Shown here: piece after piece, positions 22,087 through 32,348 of the stretch
Layout: each line of letters starts with the position of its first letter
How positions within the stretch are numbered: the first letter of the stretch is position 1
Origin: Ecdyonurus torrentis
Lineage: Eukaryota > Arthropoda > Insecta > Ephemeroptera > Heptageniidae
NCBI GenBank assembly: GCA_949318235.1
Contig: OX439136.1
Coordinates: 15,223,890 to 15,287,889 of the forward strand
DNA length: 64,000 nucleotides
Direction of reading: 5' to 3'
The notes under the pieces: generated by a model
Database searches by the model: none
The model's input: only the letters and a program-made list of their open reading frames with translations
Told to the model about the DNA's origin: nothing
Made by a program: the position numbers and the translations under genes

Positions 22087-22346
22087 TCCTTCCAATCCAA
22101 CATCATTCACTGCTCATATATAGTCAGCTTTCGCTGCTTGCCATGCGCGTGCCTTCGTTGGCGCGACAGTTTAAACTGCTAAGCAGTCATGGCGGGTGCT
22201 CTTGCGAGCTATATGCCTCCACGTAGAGGGCAGTTATGAGAGTGTGTAATTTAACGCCTATTTTACACGGGTAGTTTTAATGAAAGGGTTTAGCTTTCGT
22301 GTTACACCGTGTTATATAAGCAGTAAACTGACATTGAAAAGGAATT

Positions 22347-22414
22347 CGGCTCGACCGGGACTCGAACCCGGATCTTTGGTTTCCCAGACCACTGCGTTAA
22401 CCATTACGCTACCG
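22347..22414 (-). pseudogene. Truncated tRNA at the inversion junction
   Basis: Minus-strand copy that follows the tRNA from its 3' end to within a few bases of the 5' end. It then switches at 22414 into GTCGAG followed by the 3' end of a tRNA copy on the opposite strand. The 5' acceptor strand is lost, so no normal tRNA can form. Confidence 0.85.
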
Positions 22415-22429
22415 GTCGAGCCGGTCGAG
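22415..22429. other. Inversion junction of the tRNA array
   Basis: CCGGTCGAG occurs twice in tandem (22412-22420 and 22421-22429) exactly where the array changes orientation. The matching words in the tRNA (CTACCG on one strand, CCGGTCGAGCCG on the other) suggest a microhomology-mediated template switch. Confidence 0.75.
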
Positions 22430-22692
22430 CCGAATTCCTTTTCAATGTCAGTTTACTGCTTATATAACACGGTGTAACACGAAAGCTAAACCCTTTCATT
22501 AAAACTACCCGTGTAAAATAGGCGTTAAATTACACACTCTCATAACTGCCCTCTACGTGGAGGCATATAGCTCGCAAGAGCACCCGCCATGACTGCTTAG
22601 CAGTTTAAACTGTCGCGCCAACGAAGGCACGCGCATGGCAAGCAGCGAAAGCTGACTATATATGAGCAGTGAATGATGTTGGATTGGAAGGA

Positions 22693-22764
22693 GTCTCGGT
22701 AGCGTAATGGTTAACGCAGTGGTCTGGGAAACCAAAGATCCGGGTTCGAGTCCCGGTCGAGCCG
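22693..22764 (+). tRNA. tRNA, anticodon GGG, array copy 4
   Basis: Plus-strand copy of the 72-nt tRNA described at 21351-21422. TATATATG lies about 40 bp upstream and AATTCCTTTT immediately follows the 3' end. Confidence 0.8.
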
Positions 22765-23024
22765 AATTCCTTTTCAATGTCAGTTTACTGCTTATATAAC
22801 ACGGTGTAACACGAAAGCTAAACCCTTTCATTAAAACTACCCGTGTAAAATAGGCGTTAAATTACACACTCTCATAACTGCCCTCTACGTGGAGGCATAT
22901 AGCTCGCAAGAGCACCCGCCATGACTGCTTAGCAGTTTAAACTGTCGCGCCAACGAAGGCACGCGCATGGCAAGCAGCGAAAGCTGACTATATATGAGCA
23001 GTGAATGATGTTGGATTGGAAGGA

Positions 23025-23096
23025 GTCTCGGTAGCGTAATGGTTAACGCAGTGGTCTGGGAAACCAAAGATCCGGGTTCGAGTCCCGGTCGAGCCG
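23025..23096 (+). tRNA. tRNA, anticodon GGG, array copy 5
   Basis: Identical by eye to copy 4, 332 bp downstream. Confidence 0.8.
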
Positions 23097-23356
23097 AATT
23101 CCTTTTCAATGTCAGTTTACTGCTTATATAACACGGTGTAACACGAAAGCTAAACCCTTTCATTAAAACTACCCGTGTAAAATAGGCGTTAAATTACACA
23201 CTCTCATAACTGCCCTCTACGTGGAGGCATATAGCTCGCAAGAGCACCCGCCATGACTGCTTAGCAGTTTAAACTGTCGCGCCAACGAAGGCACGCGCAT
23301 GGCAAGCAGCGAAAGCTGACTATATATGAGCAGTGAATGATGTTGGATTGGAAGGA

Positions 23357-23428
23357 GTCTCGGTAGCGTAATGGTTAACGCAGTGGTCTGGGAAACCAAA
23401 GATCCGGGTTCGAGTCCCGGTCGAGCCG
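23357..23428 (+). tRNA. tRNA, anticodon GGG, array copy 6
   Basis: Identical by eye to copy 4, 664 bp downstream. Confidence 0.8.
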
Positions 23429-23688
23429 AATTCCTTTTCAATGTCAGTTTACTGCTTATATAACACGGTGTAACACGAAAGCTAAACCCTTTCATTAAAA
23501 CTACCCGTGTAAAATAGGCGTTAAATTACACACTCTCATAACTGCCCTCTACGTGGAGGCATATAGCTCGCAAGAGCACCCGCCATGACTGCTTAGCAGT
23601 TTAAACTGTCGCGCCAACGAAGGCACGCGCATGGCAAGCAGCGAAAGCTGACTATATATGAGCAGTGAATGATGTTGGATTGGAAGGA

Positions 23689-23760
23689 GTCTCGGTAGCG
23701 TAATGGTTAACGCAGTGGTCTGGGAAACCAAAGATCCGGGTTCGAGTCCCGGTCGAGCCG
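23689..23760 (+). tRNA. tRNA, anticodon GGG, array copy 7
   Basis: Identical by eye to copy 4. The spacer after it carries the array's only visible indel, an extra C near 23820. Confidence 0.8.
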
Positions 23761-24021
23761 AATTCCTTTTCAATGTCAGTTTACTGCTTATATAACACGG
23801 TGTAACACGAAAGCTAAACCCCTTTCATTAAAACTACCCGTGTAAAATAGGCGTTAAATTACACACTCTCATAACTGCCCTCTACGTGGAGGCATATAGC
23901 TCGCAAGAGCACCCGCCATGACTGCTTAGCAGTTTAAACTGTCGCGCCAACGAAGGCACGCGCATGGCAAGCAGCGAAAGCTGACTATATATGAGCAGTG
24001 AATGATGTTGGATTGGAAGGA

Positions 24022-24093
24022 GTCTCGGTAGCGTAATGGTTAACGCAGTGGTCTGGGAAACCAAAGATCCGGGTTCGAGTCCCGGTCGAGCCG
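24022..24093 (+). tRNA. tRNA, anticodon GGG, array copy 8
   Basis: Identical by eye to copy 4; 333 bp from copy 7. Confidence 0.8.
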
Positions 24094-24353
24094 AATTCCT
24101 TTTCAATGTCAGTTTACTGCTTATATAACACGGTGTAACACGAAAGCTAAACCCTTTCATTAAAACTACCCGTGTAAAATAGGCGTTAAATTACACACTC
24201 TCATAACTGCCCTCTACGTGGAGGCATATAGCTCGCAAGAGCACCCGCCATGACTGCTTAGCAGTTTAAACTGTCGCGCCAACGAAGGCACGCGCATGGC
24301 AAGCAGCGAAAGCTGACTATATATGAGCAGTGAATGATGTTGGATTGGAAGGA

Positions 24354-24425
24354 GTCTCGGTAGCGTAATGGTTAACGCAGTGGTCTGGGAAACCAAAGAT
24401 CCGGGTTCGAGTCCCGGTCGAGCCG
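24354..24425 (+). tRNA. tRNA, anticodon GGG, array copy 9
   Basis: Identical by eye to copy 4. Confidence 0.8.
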
Positions 24426-24685
24426 AATTCCTTTTCAATGTCAGTTTACTGCTTATATAACACGGTGTAACACGAAAGCTAAACCCTTTCATTAAAACTA
24501 CCCGTGTAAAATAGGCGTTAAATTACACACTCTCATAACTGCCCTCTACGTGGAGGCATATAGCTCGCAAGAGCACCCGCCATGACTGCTTAGCAGTTTA
24601 AACTGTCGCGCCAACGAAGGCACGCGCATGGCAAGCAGCGAAAGCTGACTATATATGAGCAGTGAATGATGTTGGATTGGAAGGA

Positions 24686-24757
24686 GTCTCGGTAGCGTAA
24701 TGGTTAACGCAGTGGTCTGGGAAACCAAAGATCCGGGTTCGAGTCCCGGTCGAGCCG
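24686..24757 (+). tRNA. tRNA, anticodon GGG, array copy 10
   Basis: Identical by eye to copy 4. Last copy; the unit after it breaks off at 24865. Confidence 0.8.
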
Positions 24758-24865
24758 AATTCCTTTTCAATGTCAGTTTACTGCTTATATAACACGGTGT
24801 AACACGAAAGCTAAACCCTTTCATTAAAACTACCCGTGTAAAATAGGCGTTAAATTACACACTCT

Positions 24866-24877
24866 GATAATGACATT
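24866..24877 (+). repeat. 12-bp direct repeat, right flank of tRNA array
   Basis: GATAATGACATT begins exactly where unit homology stops (after ACACACTCT at 24865) and matches 21274-21285. Confidence 0.7.
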
Positions 24878-25225
24878 ATTGACTATATAATGAAACTATA
24901 GGTTTAGAATAATATATATAAATATTATTTTTATAGTTCTGTTTATTTGCAAACATTTTAAACTTGAGAGGCCTTAATTTGTCTAAATGTGTACCACTTT
25001 AGTATTTTAAAGCTAACCCATTATTATTTTATTATACTAGCTACCCATGATTAGTATTATTTTATCGTACAGTACAATAATTATTTTCTTATTTTTATTT
25101 ACAAAAAGATATAATTTTTTTCCGGTCTACTGGTCAATGTTATTTTCTTCTAAACTATGGCGTCGAAGCTTATATATAACAATGCATCTCAATGTTAATC
25201 TGAACCTGAACCACAGTAACTTTTA

Positions 25226-25428
25226 TACAGTAAAAGTTATCTCGCTTTCTTTCTCCTGTCAGACAAATGCGCATCACTTGAGGGAGACTGCAAGAACGAG
25301 AAATTTGGGAAATTTGCTTCAAATCAAGTCACGCGTTTAGTTCTTGTATAGACTTCTCCAGGTGCTCAAGTGTCGTGCGCATTCGTCTGACATTTCTACT
25401 ATAATAGATAAAATAACCCTTACTGTAC
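25226..25428. mobile_element. Terminal-inverted-repeat element
   Basis: Left arm TACAGTAAAAGTTATC..GTCAGACAAATGCGCATCA pairs with right arm TGCGCATTCGTCTGACAT..GGTAAACAT-like..ACTGTACAG (imperfect). Arms are about 75-90 bp with CACTTGAG/CTCAAGTG at their inner edge. No open frame; a single copy here. Confidence 0.6.
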
Positions 25429-26366
25429 AGTTTTTACTACTATAAGTCTGCTGAACCCAGTTATCCCACAATTATCCGACATGTCACGACGAAATAAACT
25501 TTTAAACTTTTTCGCGCTAAATAAACCAACCCTCTATTTCCATAAAGTGCTGCCTCTAGTGAGTAATTTCAGAACTTTTCTGACAGCTGATTTTAAAGAA
25601 AAGCGCTAGTATTTTCGGCACGTGATAATGTATTAGTTTTTTACAAAATTTATATTCTATTAGAAGTAATAAGTTGTATATGATTAAAATAAGTGCATCC
25701 TAGTGAAGCCAGAAGTGCATTTTCTGTGAAGGTAAGGTCAAAACTTACTTGCCTTGTATAAAAAACATGATTCAATATAAGGCTATTTTAACCGGCCTTA
25801 TCGAAGGGCGTTGACACGCCTTCCTCATTTTTTTTTTTTACCCTAAAGGAAGCTGTATATTTTCAATTACTTTTTTTCATTTTTTATTTTATTTCTTGCA
25901 AAAATTGGTACTATTTATGGATAAGTAAACTTATGAAAATTATAAATTATTTAGGTTTTAGTCCTTTTGTTTTAAGGATCAGAAAAAAAGAAAAAAACTC
26001 TTTGAACTTATTGATCCGCTGCACTTGTTGCAATTTTTTTGTACCACTGAATATAGGCCAGCAGACTGTTTTATTTTATCTTGACGTGTTGGAGCTATTG
26101 TTTTATATTTTGTCAATAGTATTTCATGTATAATACGCCACAGCAATTAGTAAAGTAAAGTACATACATTAATTTAAGAATGATTTTTAATTGATTTTTA
26201 ATCTCGTTGCTTGAATAATATGCAGAATGAAACAAAGTCCATTTTTCTTTTAATTTCCTTTAAAAAAATACTCTATTTCTTAAATTGAAAGGACACAGAG
26301 AGGGGAATATAGTGAAGATATTGTGATTGTTTTTATTATTATTTTTTTCGTGGTTTTATCCATAAT

Positions 26367-26483
26367 GGACCACTTGCAATGAAATGTTTGTTGCAACTTG
26401 CAAGTGTTAACGATTTTTCCATAAGAAATGCATTAAGAATATTTCAAATTATTTTAAAAAGTTCGTTCATCGCAAGTGATCCA
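26367..26483. mobile_element. CCACTTGCAA foldback family, copy 2
   Basis: GGACCACTTGCAATGAAATG and GTTCATCGCAAGTGATCC form inverted ends. The interior shares ATTTTTCCATAAGAAATGCA and TTCAAATTATTTTAAAAAGT with the copy near 19874. Confidence 0.75.
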
Positions 26484-27379
26484 CATTAAAATTGACTTGC
26501 ATTCTCTATAAACTTTAAAGCATTTTTTTTTGTATCACGATGACTTTTCTAATTGATGTATTTTTTTATACAAATTTCATCGATTCAACTTGTTATTTTT
26601 CGATTTTTTTTTTCGATTTTCTACTTTTACAATAATATTAAATAAGATTTAATTATATCATTATATAGAAATTTAATCAATTAATTAAAAAATAAAATAT
26701 TAGGTTATATAATCAATAATTTTAAAAATTATTAAAGTTAAATTTTGTGTGGCTTACATCACAACTTACATGCAATAAAAATTCCATACAAAATATTTCT
26801 TTATTTCATAACCGTCAAAAATACCCAGCTGTGATAATTTTAAAAATGACAACAGGAAAAATATAATTATTTTAACCAAGTAAACAATGGCATCTTGTAA
26901 TAATAATATTATAATTGAAGTTAGAGGATCGATTTTTGTTATACTTCTTTCCCTATTTTTACTTTTTTTTTGTTTGCTAAGGGTGGTACAGTCCGTACAG
27001 TTTATATTACTTTCCGTTCCGACAGTTTATATTACTCGTCACTCGTCACCCTTCGCTTTTTTTTTTTTTTTTTTTTTTATATATATATATATATAAAGAT
27101 ATAATACTGTATACGGTAGAAGAATATGTACGCTATACCGGGGAAAATATTATGATCTATAATATGAGATTTTAATATGTATATTAAAGTTTACTGGGCT
27201 TTAATCAAGAGCCCTCACCCCACCCCCTTTTTATTTGAATTAATTCGTGCTTTTCTCTCAAATTAATGGTTTGTTTAAAAAATTATGTTTATACACACAT
27301 ATTATTATTGTCAAATACAATAAAAATGTGTTTTTTGATTTATTTATTACTTGGTTTTGCTAGTATTTATGTATATACA

Positions 27380-27521
27380 ATCATTGCAGTAAAAAATGAA
27401 ATCGTATTGGCCATTCACTGCAATCAGATGGAGATTTCAGTTGACGCAAAACTCTATCTAAATACATGTTATTCCCATATGCCAATTGCCAATAGAACTT
27501 CATTTTTGTATTGCAATGACC
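27380..27521. mobile_element. Palindromic element, copy 1 of 2
   Basis: Outer inverted ends TCATTGCAGTAAAAAATGAA and TTCATTTTTGTATTGCAATG. The inner palindrome is AGATGGAGATTTCAGTTGAC followed by GCAAAACTCTATCT. A second copy lies at 39747-39862. Confidence 0.65.
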
Positions 27522-27968
27522 GTACAGTTAAATTTTACAAAAATTGTTGCATGACTTTTTTTTTTTTTTTAATTTGGTAAGCGTAATTAATTTTAATTTG
27601 GCCCTGAATACGAATTACATAGGCTGAATTTCTATAATTTTTCTTCCCCACAAATAAAGACATAAAAATTTAATATTTTCGTATACATACAAGAAAATGT
27701 GCGTGCAATATGCATGTTGGTTCAAATTTGTAATACAAACAATGGGTTTGAATTTTATTACAGTGGTATGCGAACTAGAAACCTTAGATTCCGTAAAAGT
27801 TGTGTACATATTACGCAGTAGGTAGTGTTGTACAAAATATTTTTTATTTTATGTCCTAACCGAAGCAGCTTTTAAAGATCCTCTTGTTTAATTGTGCTAA
27901 AAAAAAAAATAAAAAAAAAAATAAATCTGCATAACCTAGTAAATTTACAGAATACTCACTTAAAAATG

Positions 27969-28269
27969 TATAGGGTGTATGCGCAAGACGTTTTACTGAA
28001 TGCGCTTTGACGCCATACTGGAGCAATGGTCAGCATAAGACATTTACTTTGGAAAATAAGTTATTATTATAATTTTTTTAAAATTATTATTTCTCTCGCA
28101 TACTGGAAAACCTAATTCAACCTGTTTAACAATATCAATGCTCTCAAAAATATTGCCAAGTATTTGTAAACTGGCAAAAATGTGTCATTTTTCCATACAT
28201 ATATAGGCACATGTTATTTAGTGCTCACATATGGCGTTAACTTTTACATAAAAATTCAACCACCCTATC
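27969..28269. mobile_element. MITE-like element, TATAGGGTG family, copy 2
   Basis: About 300 bp from TATAGGGTGTATGCGC to AACCACCCTATC. Its interior is colinear with 7456-7763 (AATGCTCTCAAAAATATTGC, AACTGGCAAAAATG). Confidence 0.72.
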
Positions 28270-28613
28270 AAAAAATCATCATCCTATCAAAAAACTAAAG
28301 ATTTCAAAATAATGCACAAAAAAGGTGGCATTGCATTGACAAATAAATTGTCATTATTTTTTATCCCCCTTTATTACGCATACTGTACTATTATAACAAA
28401 TTTTGATATGAAATTATAATCAATCATTATTACAATATAGAGGTGGTCAATTTTTGTATAACTCAGTGTACAAGAGTATTGCGATGTATCAAAGGTGGGA
28501 CTTGACTGTGTAAGTTTGCGGAGAAAGTGGTACTGGAAAAAAAAAAAAAAAAAAAAAAAGCACGTGCTTTAATAGTGAAGATTGTGAAAGTTTCGCTGCT
28601 AGCTGCCTTGTGT

Positions 28614-28616
<3 letters not shown>

Positions 28617-28689
<73 letters not shown>
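28617..28689. repeat. (CT)n microsatellite
   Basis: Pure CT tract of about 73 bp. Confidence 0.97.
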
Positions 28690-28693
<4 letters not shown>

Positions 28694-28964
28694 ATAGTGA
28701 CCTAAGTATAGCGATCACTTTAGACACATATAGGTAATAATATAACATTTCAGTACCCTATCTCCCTTCTATATTTATACTTCCTTCCTATTATAATTAT
28801 GATTATATTTAATTTCTATGATTGAATCTTATAATAACATCTTACTTTATAAATAAGTATAGAGAGTAGATTTTAACACCTTTTACATTATAATCATTGG
28901 ATTAAGTTCAGAGTGTATTCTTATTGTAGATTTTGATAATTTTATCATACGTGTTATATCTTTA

Positions 28965-29187
28965 GCACGGACAAAAATAAATAAGTAATAATTATGCTAT
29001 TTAGATTATAGAATTTTTAATTAAATTTTTTCAATACAGCATAATCTATATGGGCATACTTCAAAATAACTGTCACAAAGTATAAATATTACGTTGTACA
29101 CCGTATAATTATTTATGTTGTTCTAATTTAGTATCATTTATGCTATAATGACATAAATGTAGCATAAATTACGTAATCTATATTTGA
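28965..29187. mobile_element. Short palindromic MITE, CAAAAATAAATACGTAAT family, copy 2
   Basis: Begins GCACGGACAAAAATAAATAA and ends GCATAAATTACGTAATCTAT, with GCATAA/TTATGC interior words as in the copies at 9488 and 37444. Confidence 0.68.
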
Positions 29188-29427
29188 TTTTAAATATTAG
29201 GGGGGGGGGGGGGAGAGGTAAAACAGTGGGCATTTTTTATCTGTCGTGTTATAGTTTTTTTCCTCTCAAATAGAAATAGTAGTTTTCTTTTGTTATTTTC
29301 AAAATCGCGATGGATTTTATTGTTTATGATTACGTATTATACTAGAGTACACTAGTAATGAAGAGTAGAAGGCTTACGCTAAAAAGGGTTTAGTGAGAAA
29401 AAAAAAATAAAAGGGCCCATTAACCAT

Positions 29428-29780
29428 TAAAGGCATAGTAAACATGAAACAACATGTTTTTTTTAATATTTAAATACTAAAGGGGATCTACAAAACTGAT
29501 GATAATTTTTACTCATACAATGTAAATGTGGCTCCAGAAGAGAGCGTGAAAATACTGTAAAGTATGCAATTTGCGTAAATATTTCTGTTTATGACGTCAG
29601 AAACAGGCAAAAATTAGTATGAAAATGTTGTGCGGGTTGCATAAATTGAATTTTTCTGATCACTCCTACGGCGCTACAGTTGGGTTTTGAGACCAATTAA
29701 TGTTATTTACCATGTAAGTCCCATCAAGTGTTTTGTGATGTACCTAAATGCTAATGTATTAATGTTGTCTATGCCTTTAA
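29428..29780 (+). mobile_element. TTAA-bounded MITE, copy 1 (about 350 bp)
   Basis: Starts TTAAAGGCATAG and ends CTATGCCTTTAA (terminal inverted repeats). The conserved core contains AAAGTATGCAATTTGCGT, ATGACGTCAGAAAC, GTTGTGCGGGTTGCATAAAT and CATCAAGTGTTTTGTGAT. Seven other copies are in the window on both strands. TTAA at both edges is the target-site signature of piggyBac-like transposases; a MITE of that type is inferred. Noncoding. Confidence 0.85.
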
Positions 29781-30110
29781 GTGCTAGCAGAAGACTTTGT
29801 GTTCCTCAATTTAACACGAGTTTTTTTATGGGGAAATGAGACAGCTGAAACTAGAGTTAGAAAATGTTTCTCGGTACTGAAATAAATGCTTACTGAGTCA
29901 CAAAGCTATTGTTTTTGTGAATTTTAATCACTTTGGTTTATTATTTTTGTATTCAATTAACTTGACATTTAGGGAAACAATAGCTTTGAGGGTAAGTCAT
30001 ATTTTTTTTAGTATTGAGAAAAAAATTGTAACGCTAGTTATAGCTGCTTCATTCCCCCATAAGAAAGCATGTTAAATTGAGACAGAAACACAAAGTCGTG
30101 TGTGCTTTAA
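29777..30110. mobile_element. TTAA-bounded foldback abutting TTAA MITE copy 1
   Basis: About 330-bp imperfect palindrome. AGACTTTGTGTTCCTCAATT pairs with AATTGAGACAGAAACACAAA, and CACAAAGCTATTGTTT pairs with AAACAATAGCTTTGAG. It starts at the TTAA that closes the preceding MITE and ends at TTAA 30107-30110. Noncoding. Confidence 0.75.
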
Positions 30111-32317
30111 TAGCACTTGTTGGTATTGTTGTGCTCCGAGTTTGTTTATTTTCTTCCGAGTTTGCTTATTTTCTTTCTAGCCTCCAAACCTAATAAAATC
30201 GTTCGAAATTGATTTTTTTTTTTAACTTTATATAATTTAGGTGGTAGTGCAATTTTTTGAAAAATTATCATATGTATTTTTAAAGTGCATTATATAGTAT
30301 AAAAAATATGAAAAATTAATGTTTTAAGCCTAAAATTAATGTTGTCTTTTTCCCAAATAAATAATTAAAGGCTATTTATCCTTTCCTCTTGAGTAATAAG
30401 AAGGAATTTGTTTACTTACAAATTACCCTTTATAGAAATAATTCACTGTACCCAAATTTAAATTGTTAGAGTAATTAAAAATAGACACTAGAAAATATAT
30501 TTATTAAATAAGTATTTACATTAGAAAATAATTTAATGATTTTATTAAAAATTATTTTAAGCAATTAATGTTAGATTCTAAAATATGCGTGGTTTACAAT
30601 AATCTAGTTTTAAAATTATTTCCAATAAAAACTAATTAAAATAATAAATTGATTAAGAAATTAAAATTTAATAATTATTCAAAAATATTTAAAATGAAGA
30701 CCTACTTTTGAAACAATGTTATAATATTTGTATGTGAGAATTTTTAATTTAATTATATTCTATATTATAATGATGTTGCATTTTGATTTTTATCATGACG
30801 CATTAGATTTATTTCGTTTGTTATGTCGAGTTATGAGAGGATAAACTAAACAAGGTCGTTAATATATATATATATATATAGGAAATGTTTATTAAAATTA
30901 TTAATATTTACTTATACGATTTAAACAGGAAATATAATATGTGCGTGCGGAAATAAAATGCAGATTTTTTTTTCTTGATTTACTTATGGAAACTTGTATA
31001 TATTTAATTCAGAGAGATAATCATTGAATTTATCTCCACTTTATTTTGTATAATCTTTATTTCTATGGTTTGTAGCTTTTATCAATTTAATTGAAATAAT
31101 GAGGAAGTTTCCATAAAGTTAAGACCTTGTTTTGAGCACATTTTTAGAAAGAGTATAAATAGTAGATTCTATTGCAGTCAATATTTACCTTTATTAATTA
31201 CATTTCAGTGATTAATTCTCCTCTAAAAAGTGCCTACCACGTCCCCCTAGAAGACCCTTGCGTTTGTCTTTTGCAAATTTTAAAATGCAAATTTCAAAAT
31301 TTGTTCAAAATTGACGTTATTTTTAAAATTCGCGCATTTAAATTTGCAGAAAACGAACACAAGGGTCTTCTAGGGGGGGGGGGGGGGGGCGTGGTAGGCA
31401 CTTTTTAGAGGGTAATTAATCGCTGAAATGTAATCAATAAAGGTAAATATTGACTTCAATGGAATCTACTATTTATACTCTTTCTAAAAATGTGCTCCAA
31501 ACAGGGTCTTAACTTTATGGAAACTTCCTCATTGTGATTGTTAGTAAAAAAAAAAAAAATATAGTATTTTATAATGAGGGGCGGCGATAATTTTTGCTTT
31601 AATCAAATTTCCTACATAATTAGATAATAATATAGTTGTGATTTGTTCTTTATTATGGTAAATGAGAATTAAAATTAAGAAATCACAGTACAAAATGTTA
31701 GTTTTTTCAGTTTTAGTTTCTTATTTTTATTAAATTGATTGATTAATTAATTTTAATGATCAACCTCGCGCTAGTTATATAGTAATTTAAATAGAAATAT
31801 TTACAAAATAAATTTTACATAATAATATAATAAAATTTTGGACTCAATATTAAAATTATTGTGTTTAACTTTTATTTTGGTGATGGAAGCTTAAAATATA
31901 AGCATATATATATAATATATATTATATATATATAAAGTTTTATTTTTATGTTTTTGTTTCTAAGTAAGATATTTTTCTTCTGGATTATAATAAATTAAAT
32001 TTGAATGTGTAATAAATGTAGATATTTGATTAAACCAACCGATAAGAAGGCCTAGACCTTGGCTGGATTTCTTTATATGATTAATAAACTGATAAATAAT
32101 AATAATAAACAAACAATTAAATTAAATAAACAAAATAATATTATGGTAAATTTTCTTCCTAATACTTTATACCGTCGGTATACTTATGTTTTATAATATT
32201 ATAATTTGATTAATTTTTATATAATATTTAGTAACAGACCAAGTTCACATACCAAATATTTACCAGTATTTTTTGTTATACACCTATGAAAACAAAAAAC
32301 GTAAATCTTTAACCATT

Positions 32318-32348
<31 letters not shown>

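Larger units (their letters stand above)
21285..24865. repeat. Head-to-head inverted array of 332-bp tRNA-bearing repeat units
   Basis: Tandem units of exactly 332 bp (one is 333 bp because of an extra C near 23820). 21285-22414 carries three complete tRNA genes plus a truncated fourth on the minus strand; 22421-24865 carries seven on the plus strand. By eye the units are near identical. The arms 21285-22358 and 22421-23494 are inverted copies of about 1,074 bp around a 62-bp spacer. The unit is much less AT-rich than its surroundings. Each has a TATATATG element upstream of the tRNA and TTTT downstream, as expected for Pol III genes. A 12-bp direct repeat flanks the array. Confidence 0.95.
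24878..29427. other. Repeat-rich intergenic DNA
   Basis: No gene is recognised. It contains an inverted-repeat element (25226-25428), CCACTTGCAA copy 2 (26367-26483), a palindromic element (27380-27521), a TATAGGGTG-family MITE (27969-28269), a CT tract (28617-28689) and a MITE (28965-29187). Two copies of ACAGTTTATATTACT lie close together near 26997 and 27021. Confidence 0.7.

Noticed and set aside
21616..24824. Repeated 92-residue open frames (MKGFSFRV..CELYAST) on the strand opposite the tRNA
   Set aside because: They are antisense translations of the tRNA unit. The RPGLEPGS stretch is the antisense T arm of a tRNA, a well-known false protein. The frame is copied only because the unit is copied and is broken by a single inserted C in one unit.
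31172..31408. 78-residue forward frame ending in a glycine run
   Set aside because: It lies within the 434-bp foldback and the Gly run is the 18-G homopolymer.
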